Below, piece by piece: positions 58,224-64,000 of a stretch of DNA of 64,000 bases. This stretch comes from Prosopocoilus inquinatus (Eukaryota; Arthropoda; Insecta; Coleoptera; Lucanidae). The stretch covers positions 60,014,713 to 60,078,712 of the forward strand of contig CM069871.1 of the NCBI GenBank assembly GCA_036172665.1, in the 5' to 3' direction. A model generated the notes under the pieces. The model was not told the origin of the DNA, ran no database searches, and saw nothing but the letters and a program-made list of their open reading frames with translations. How positions within the stretch are numbered: position 1 is the first letter of the stretch; each line of letters opens with the position of its first letter. Position numbers and translations under genes: made by a program.

Positions 58224-61200
58224 CCTGGTGTCAAGTTGAAATAACAAAAGTAAGAAACCATTGATTGTTCAATAAACCACCAAAGTCATTCATGACTTTT
58301 GCCAAATGTTGGCACTTGGCTGTTACCAAATTAATATTTTTTCTCACGAAACCAGACGTTGCGGGTTCGAGTTTCGTTGACGAGAGATTTATTTTCCTGC
58401 TTCATTCGCTGAATTAAATTTAACTTTAAATTTTTCGCGAACTTTTACTTTTTGGGCTGCCTCTCCTAAAACACAAGATCGCTACTCACTTGTTGGAAAG
58501 CGAATGTTGACTCACCCCGTATAATAAGAAATTGCACAACAATTAAAATGTAAAAATGATCCGGGTCACACTCATAACAAAAAAAAAAAGAAAGAAAGAA
58601 GTTCACTTAGCAAAATTAAATTCACTGCGAATTTGCAAAAACATGATTGAAATCTAGTAATAATAAAGTTTACGACTAAGAAGATGCGTGGTTAAAATAA
58701 ACTTTTATTTTTTAAGGTAAATCCTTTATTGTTTTTTGATTGCTTAAACTAATTTAAGCCCTAATTGTTTTGCATGTTTTGGCTTTTCGAATTAGCATGG
58801 AGTAGTTAGTGTTGTTGATTAGGATGATCACCGCATACGCTTTTACAATTAATTTGAAGCGGCGCATAATCATAATCATAAATCCGGTGAGTGGGCTTGT
58901 GGCTTACGCTAGTAGCATAAATAATAATAAAAAAAAAATTAATAATAATTTTTTTAACATTTCTTTATTTTGCATGCCTTTAGGAGAACAGCCGATTGAA
59001 GTGAAGTGATTGCCAGGACAGATAAACGAAAATTCAAATTTTGAGATGATGGATTTTGTTGTTGTGCAATACAGAGTTCGGGAAACCAGTTTGATATAGA
59101 GCATGTGGATGATAAATTTATTCTAAAAAAAAAAAATGGAAGATATTGTTGCAATTACCAAAGAAATTTATTTATCAGAAATTTAACATTGAGAAAATTG
59201 AAACGCATTTGTGTCACACCTTACATAATTATTTTTATGTACATAGATCATGATTTGTTTTATTGCTTTCTGCGAGTTTTTATGTATATTATAGGCTTTA
59301 TATGTATGTATTTTCTTATTTTAACTGTCAAATACAATATACCTATTTTATTTCAGTGTAGTTTTTATTAGGTTTTCATACTTATGTTGATTTTACTGCA
59401 AAAAGAAAACAAAAATCGCTTTTTTAATTAACGAGTGCTCAAGAAAGTCTTTCAGTTCTAGGTTCGAAGAGACAGACAAGTCTTGATTTGCATCGTATCA
59501 ATCTTTTACACAATTTTTTTAGGCAATTTTGAATTGCTTATAAAAAAACAAAAAAGAAATCAAAATAATTTAGGAGCACTGCGCACAAATCAGTCAAGTA
59601 TATTTAGACGAAATGTTCCAAAATGATGAATCTTCTTACACAAAAAATGTGCACGGCGGGAATGATTAGGCAACCAATTATACGTAGCTGTGTGTTTAGT
59701 TGCCGACCTAAGCAACTGGTTCGTATATGTACAGGATGACACAGAATTTAAAACTATGAAAGCCATGCATGCTCTTAAGTAATTTTTGTTAAAAAAAAAT
59801 TAAACTTGACCGTTTAGGCAATGCACTCTTCAGTTATTATGAAACGATATCGATTTTTATAAAATCATATCAATTATTATAAAATGATATCGGAATTATT
59901 TCCATCCGACGCGACGGGTCACTTCAGAGTGTGTTATGATGATCTCCCATTTGCGAATTATTTAAAAATTTATGCATTGCCAATATTTTCAAAAAATTTG
60001 AAGTCGCATAAACTAAGGAAACCTGCGAAGAAGCGAGCCAAAAAAATAATTGACGCTTACAGAGATTGAAATCATCTTTGCTGAAACAGCTGCTTCTTCC
60101 TGAAGACCTGGATAACTGAATCGTATGGACAATAATTAATACCTAAACATCGTGGGATACGAGGTAACCTTTAGTTGACTGTTCTAGTTCTTATATTGTT
60201 TGTGAATTAAATGTTTTTGTTCGGTGATTTGTGTTTGAAATATTCAATATTGCCCTGTTAAATAACCAGCTAACAGGGTGACGTCGGAATACGTCATTTT
60301 TCTAGACTATTTTACGTCATTGACGTCATTTGACCCGAAAGTGACGCCAATATGACGAGTCATGCGACACGTATTAATAACGTCGTAAAAGTGACGTCAT
60401 TAACACGTCAATAGAAAGTGATAAAATGTTAATGTTTGTTTTTGAAAATTATTAGTTTAAAATCATTTTTTTTACCTAATTTGCCTAATTTCACCTAAAT
60501 AAAAAAATGTTTATTATTTAAACTGGATTCTTTTTACTATCGCTGCCTAAAATAAATAAATAATAAATTGTCGTTATTATACCGTCAATGTGACTTACAA
60601 AGGCCGCATTCAGATAACCGGAGCAACTGAATTGCTGACCATTACGTGGACTTTCAGCGAATAGTATTCCTGAACGGGTAACATAGCGAACTTTAAAATG
60701 CGAACTATTAAAACTTAGAACCATAAGCTATCTGTCTGTGCCATGCATAAGCTGAGTCAGCAACTTAGCTGCTGTGGAGATCTAAACACGGACCTTTCAG
60801 GTAAACCGAAACAGTGTAATAATAAATAAGAATAATCAATATCAAATAATAATTAAATGTGTTTCAAGTTTTAAAAGATAATTTATTGTTCTACAGAGTT
60901 TATGGCAAGCCAGTAAATCAGATGATCAAAATATTAATATTAAATCTGAACGATTCAAAATATGGTGAAAGAGTTAAGTTTTTACAAAATTCAGGATAAT
61001 GATTTTAATTTTAATGTTTTATTTAATTTTATTGGACGTTTTTAAGTACCTCTCATGAGAAAATAATAATAAAATACAACCTAAAAGTTCGGTCTTTAGT
61101 TATTATTTAATAGTGTTAGTTAAAGTGAAGATATTTGCATTTTTGTGAATAAAAATTTGACAGTTTCTTAATTATTTTTTATAAAATGTGTCTTGCGCCA

Positions 61201-61435
61201 CCAAAGGGCCTCGCAAAGTTTATCTTGCCCACATCAAATTTAGATCTAGCCCCGCCGCTGGGAATGAAACACGTTACTTGGTCGTCATTATGTCCTTTAT
61301 TTACGTCACATTTGACGTCAAAGGTACGTTATCTACATGACGTGATGTGGCTGGACTGAAAGTGATTAAGGCTCGATACACACCAACGTCGCAATTGCAG
61401 TTAATTTTATGACATTTGCGGTGCACAGTACTTTG
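58224..61435. other. Intergenic sequence with short open frames
   Basis: Mostly AT-rich. The only coding-like stretch is 59884-60069. A dense cluster of ACGTCA/TGACGT motifs lies at 60280-60415 and again near 61290-61350. No other gene is recognised. Confidence 0.4.
59884..60069 (+). other. Short basic open frame, unrecognised
   Basis: 61 codons ending HKLRKPAKKRAKKIIDAYRD, with DDLPFANYLKIYALPIF before it. The Lys/Arg-rich end and codon texture look coding, so it might be a terminal exon or a retrocopy fragment, but no family is recognised and no acceptor is convincing. Confidence 0.25.
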
Positions 61436-61936
61436 TAGAGTTGGGAGTCGCTAAAATTACCAAGTTACCTTACGGTAAATTTCCATTGTTACCGGTAAAG
61501 AAACATTCATTTGTTACCGTACGTTACCGTTTGTTACCTGTCGTCAAGATAACGTAATCTCGCGTTACACACTTGCAAAATTCAAGTAAACCAATGAATG
61601 AAATGGTCAAGGAGTATTTCTGATTAATTATTTATGAAAAACAAATACTAAAAAAATTAAATAAATATTTCATAACCTAAAATGACTTTCGCTTACACAT
61701 GAATTTATTTAGTGAAAATACATAATATTAAATATTGTAAATCTTATTTATCACAAAAGCCAACAATGTAATGCGTATTTGGTATCAAATTAATCAAAAA
61801 ATTGAGTAAAAATCACATTTTTATTTAAAAGAGTAATTGGTAATTCCGGCGCGAGATGTCGCCACTTGAGTTGTAATTGGTAATATTACCGGTAAGGTAA
61901 CATTAAAAATAAATTACCGGTAATTTAACAACACTA
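61436..61936 (+). mobile_element. 501-bp hAT-type MITE, exact 8-bp target duplication
   Basis: TAGAGTTGGGAGTCGCTAAA at the left and AATTTAACAACACTA at the right. Target duplication GTACTTTG at 61428-61435 and 61937-61944. Both subterminal regions are built of TTACCGGTAA and GTTACC motifs. Reverse copy at 63246-63724. Confidence 0.92.
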
Positions 61937-61944
61937 GTACTTTG

Positions 61945-62700
61945 TATCTTATTGACTACTGCACACGTTCGCATTTAACTGCACGGCCAAAAACCGCACA
62001 CTAAGACGTCCGCTGAGACGTCCTTTGGATGTTAGAACGGTGTTGCCAACCCTGCCGCTACAGACGGTTAATCATTCACCTACTGTGGGAAAAAGTCGTA
62101 AGTCGTAAACAATTGGGTTGGATTAGAAGTTAAAAGCTCATGATAATAATAAAACAACATCTTTTATGATAAAGAAACACTCCTTATAACAGTTTCTTCT
62201 TCGCTTGTTTCGTCATCGCTTCCACAGACATCTTTACGTATAGTCATCTATAACTAAAATGCTACGAGGTTCATGGAAATGTCAAATTGTAGCTCTTAAG
62301 TTGCGCATGACTGTTAATACCTTGTAAACATTATTTAGTGACTAAAGATTTTATTTAAAAGTAGGTAAAAATACGATAATTTAGATAAATTTCTTTTTTT
62401 TTGTTAGGTGAATATTAAAGCCGGGAAAAATAAAACAAATTTGAACTGATTAAATTTCCGCCAAAACGCACCTGACCGTGAGACGTGAAAATGTTCATAA
62501 GTTGTCAAATCGTAATATGTGAAAGTGAATGCGAACACATAAAACTTATTAAAATGAAAAGTAAAACATATCAGTTTTGTGCTGTACCATAATGTAAAAA
62601 TATCTGAATTATTTTTAAATGTCACACGAAATTTAGTATTACCAACCTTACTTCTCAATGGCGAGAAGTTCCCGTTTCCACCACAGATTTCTCAAGTGTG
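61945..62700. other. Intergenic sequence
   Basis: AT-rich with no recognised gene or repeat. Confidence 0.35.
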
Positions 62701-63060
62701 AGTGATCAATGGAATTCATAATTAGAGGAGGCTGTGATTGGTGCTGTTTTATGTTGTGTGGTTGGATACAATGAGAAATACATAATAAGCTGACAGTTGT
62801 CATATTTGAGGTTATGTTCGTGTTTATACAATTTTCATTTTATTATTTTATTTTGTATGGATGCTGGTTTAAACCCTTTTTTAGAATACAGAATTTTAGT
62901 GGAAAAAATTTTATGTCGAATATCAAACATTTTCGAAATTAAGTGTCATGTTTTGTGTCTGTTCCGACACTTAAAACCTTTAACTTCAAACTGCACGCCT
63001 GTGTTGCCAACTTACGATAAATACCGCAGCCTGCTCTAATTATAAATTCCCTTGATCGCA
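62701..63060 (-). mobile_element. About 360-bp TIR MITE, GATCAACGG family, reversed
   Basis: GATCAATGGAATTCATAATT at the left and the complement of AATTATAAATTCCCTTGATC at the right. The interior TGTTTTATGTTGTGTGGTTG and GACAGTTGTCATATTTGAGG matches 57880-58223 in the opposite orientation. The 80-codon frame at 62797-63039 lies wholly inside and is not a gene. Confidence 0.82.
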
Positions 63061-63245
63061 TAGTATAATAATTTCTTCAAGATATTCACTCAGTAATTGT
63101 TGTTTAAATTAACACTACATTTACGTCAAGTGGCATTTTATGAACAATGACGTCAAAACGAATGTGAAGCCGTTCGGAACCACGTATTTATTAATTTAAG
63201 AGAATAATAAATTGTAGAAACAGCGTAAAAATTTGATGTTTTCGC

Positions 63246-63724
63246 TAGTGTTGTTAAATTACCAGTAATTTATTTTTAATGTTACCTTACCGGTAATGTT
63301 ACCGTAATATTACCAATTACAGCTCAAGTGGCGACATCTTGCAACGTAGTTACCAATTACACTTTTAATTAAAATTGTTATATTTACTCAATTTTCTGAT
63401 TAATTTGATATCGGATACACATTACATTTTTGTCTTTTGTTGATAATAAGGTTTTCAATATTTAGTATTATGTATTTCCACTAAATAAATTCACGTGTAA
63501 ACGAAAATCGTTTTAGGTTATGAAATATTTATTTACTTGTTTTAGCATTAATGTTTTTCTTAGGTAATCAAAAATATTCCTTGACCATTTGTTTCATTGA
63601 TTTACTTGTATTTTGCAAGTGTGCAACTCGAAATTACGTTATGTTGACAGCTGAGGTAACAAACGGTAACGCACGGTAACAAATGAATGTTACCTTACCG
63701 GTAATATTACCGACTCACATCACA
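63246..63724 (-). mobile_element. 479-bp hAT-type MITE, exact 8-bp target duplication, reversed
   Basis: TAGTGTTGTTAAATTACCAG at the left and ATATTACCGACTCACATCAC at the right, the inverse of 61436-61936. Target duplication GTTTTCGC at 63238-63245 and 63725-63732. Rich in TTACCGGTAA motifs. Confidence 0.92.
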
Positions 63725-63732
63725 GTTTTCGC

Positions 63733-64000
63733 GTGTGTTATCGACTATATTCCCGATTATAGAGCTTTAATTAATAATTTTATATTATTGTCATGTATCC
63801 AATTGATACTGCCATATTTCAAAGATTTGCATTAATGCAGCTTCAAAAGATCGACTTTTTTGTTTACAAATAGAGGCTATTCTGTATTGAGTATGTTAAA
63901 TTAAATTTTGCAGATAAAGCAGCGACATCCTACGATCGCTTTTTGACCTGACATTGCAGTAGGATACAAATTGAAGCGGGTTTGTTTCATAATAAGCTAC
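63733..64000. other. Right edge of the window
   Basis: AT-rich sequence, nothing recognised. Confidence 0.3.

Noticed and set aside
58344..58385. GGGTTCGAGTTTCG as a tRNA B box
   Set aside because: No A box at proper distance and no cloverleaf pairing.
60080..60125. GAAACAGCTG and CTGAAGA in reversed order, as a permuted hammerhead
   Set aside because: No NUH cleavage triplet after stem III and no matching stem II.
62797..63039. 80-codon frame as a gene
   Set aside because: Lies wholly in a MITE whose other copy does not keep the frame.
61436..63724. Composite transposon made of two inverted hAT copies
   Set aside because: Each copy has its own, different 8-bp target duplication, so they inserted independently.

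Overview
This window is animal nuclear DNA, most probably from an insect. It is AT-rich, has GT-AG introns, and carries one protein-coding gene buried in dense transposon debris. The order (a beetle is plausible) cannot be fixed from the sequence alone.

The gene is a plus-strand orthologue of Efa6/PSD, the guanine-nucleotide exchange factor for Arf6. Ten coding exons between 3834 and 37175 join without a frame break into about 930 residues: an N-terminal motif resembling the Efa6 microtubule-elimination motif, a long Ser-rich linker, a SEC7 domain with its catalytic Glu, a PH domain, and a C-terminal helical/coiled-coil tail. The 5' end of the gene probably lies left of the window. Intron 2 is 20.4 kb and intron 6 is 9.7 kb, while five introns are only 55-70 bp. 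The long introns are long because of transposons. A 9-nt candidate microexon follows exon 6 in the PH-domain coding region.

1-3833: upstream or first-intron sequence with copy A of a dispersed noncoding repeat. 5109-25472 (intron 2): a duplicated 536-bp block; a Penelope-like retroelement with reverse transcriptase and GIY-YIG domains and two frameshifts; repeat copy B, which was split by a Harbinger MITE and by a small Ty3/gypsy deletion derivative (gag fused to integrase, LTRs and 5-bp target duplication intact); a hammerhead ribozyme; and a TIR transposon holding about 20 copies of a 113-bp satellite. 26470-36214 (intron 6): a PIF/Harbinger element with transposase remnants, repeat copy C in reverse, and a nested foldback with hAT and MITE insertions.

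37176-64000: 3' UTR followed by about 26 kb with no recognisable host gene. It holds a second Harbinger copy, several hAT elements with exact 8-bp target duplications, palindromic MITEs, a 333-bp satellite whose monomer contains a palindrome, a second copy of the satellite-bearing TIR transposon (without the array but with a 187-bp hammerhead-containing insertion), a tRNA-like cloverleaf with a T-run terminator, and a 290-bp tandem repeat.

Many boundaries are supported by comparing two copies inside the window, one with an insertion and one without, so the relative order of several insertions can be read directly. No bacterial operon, CRISPR array or intact transposase is present.
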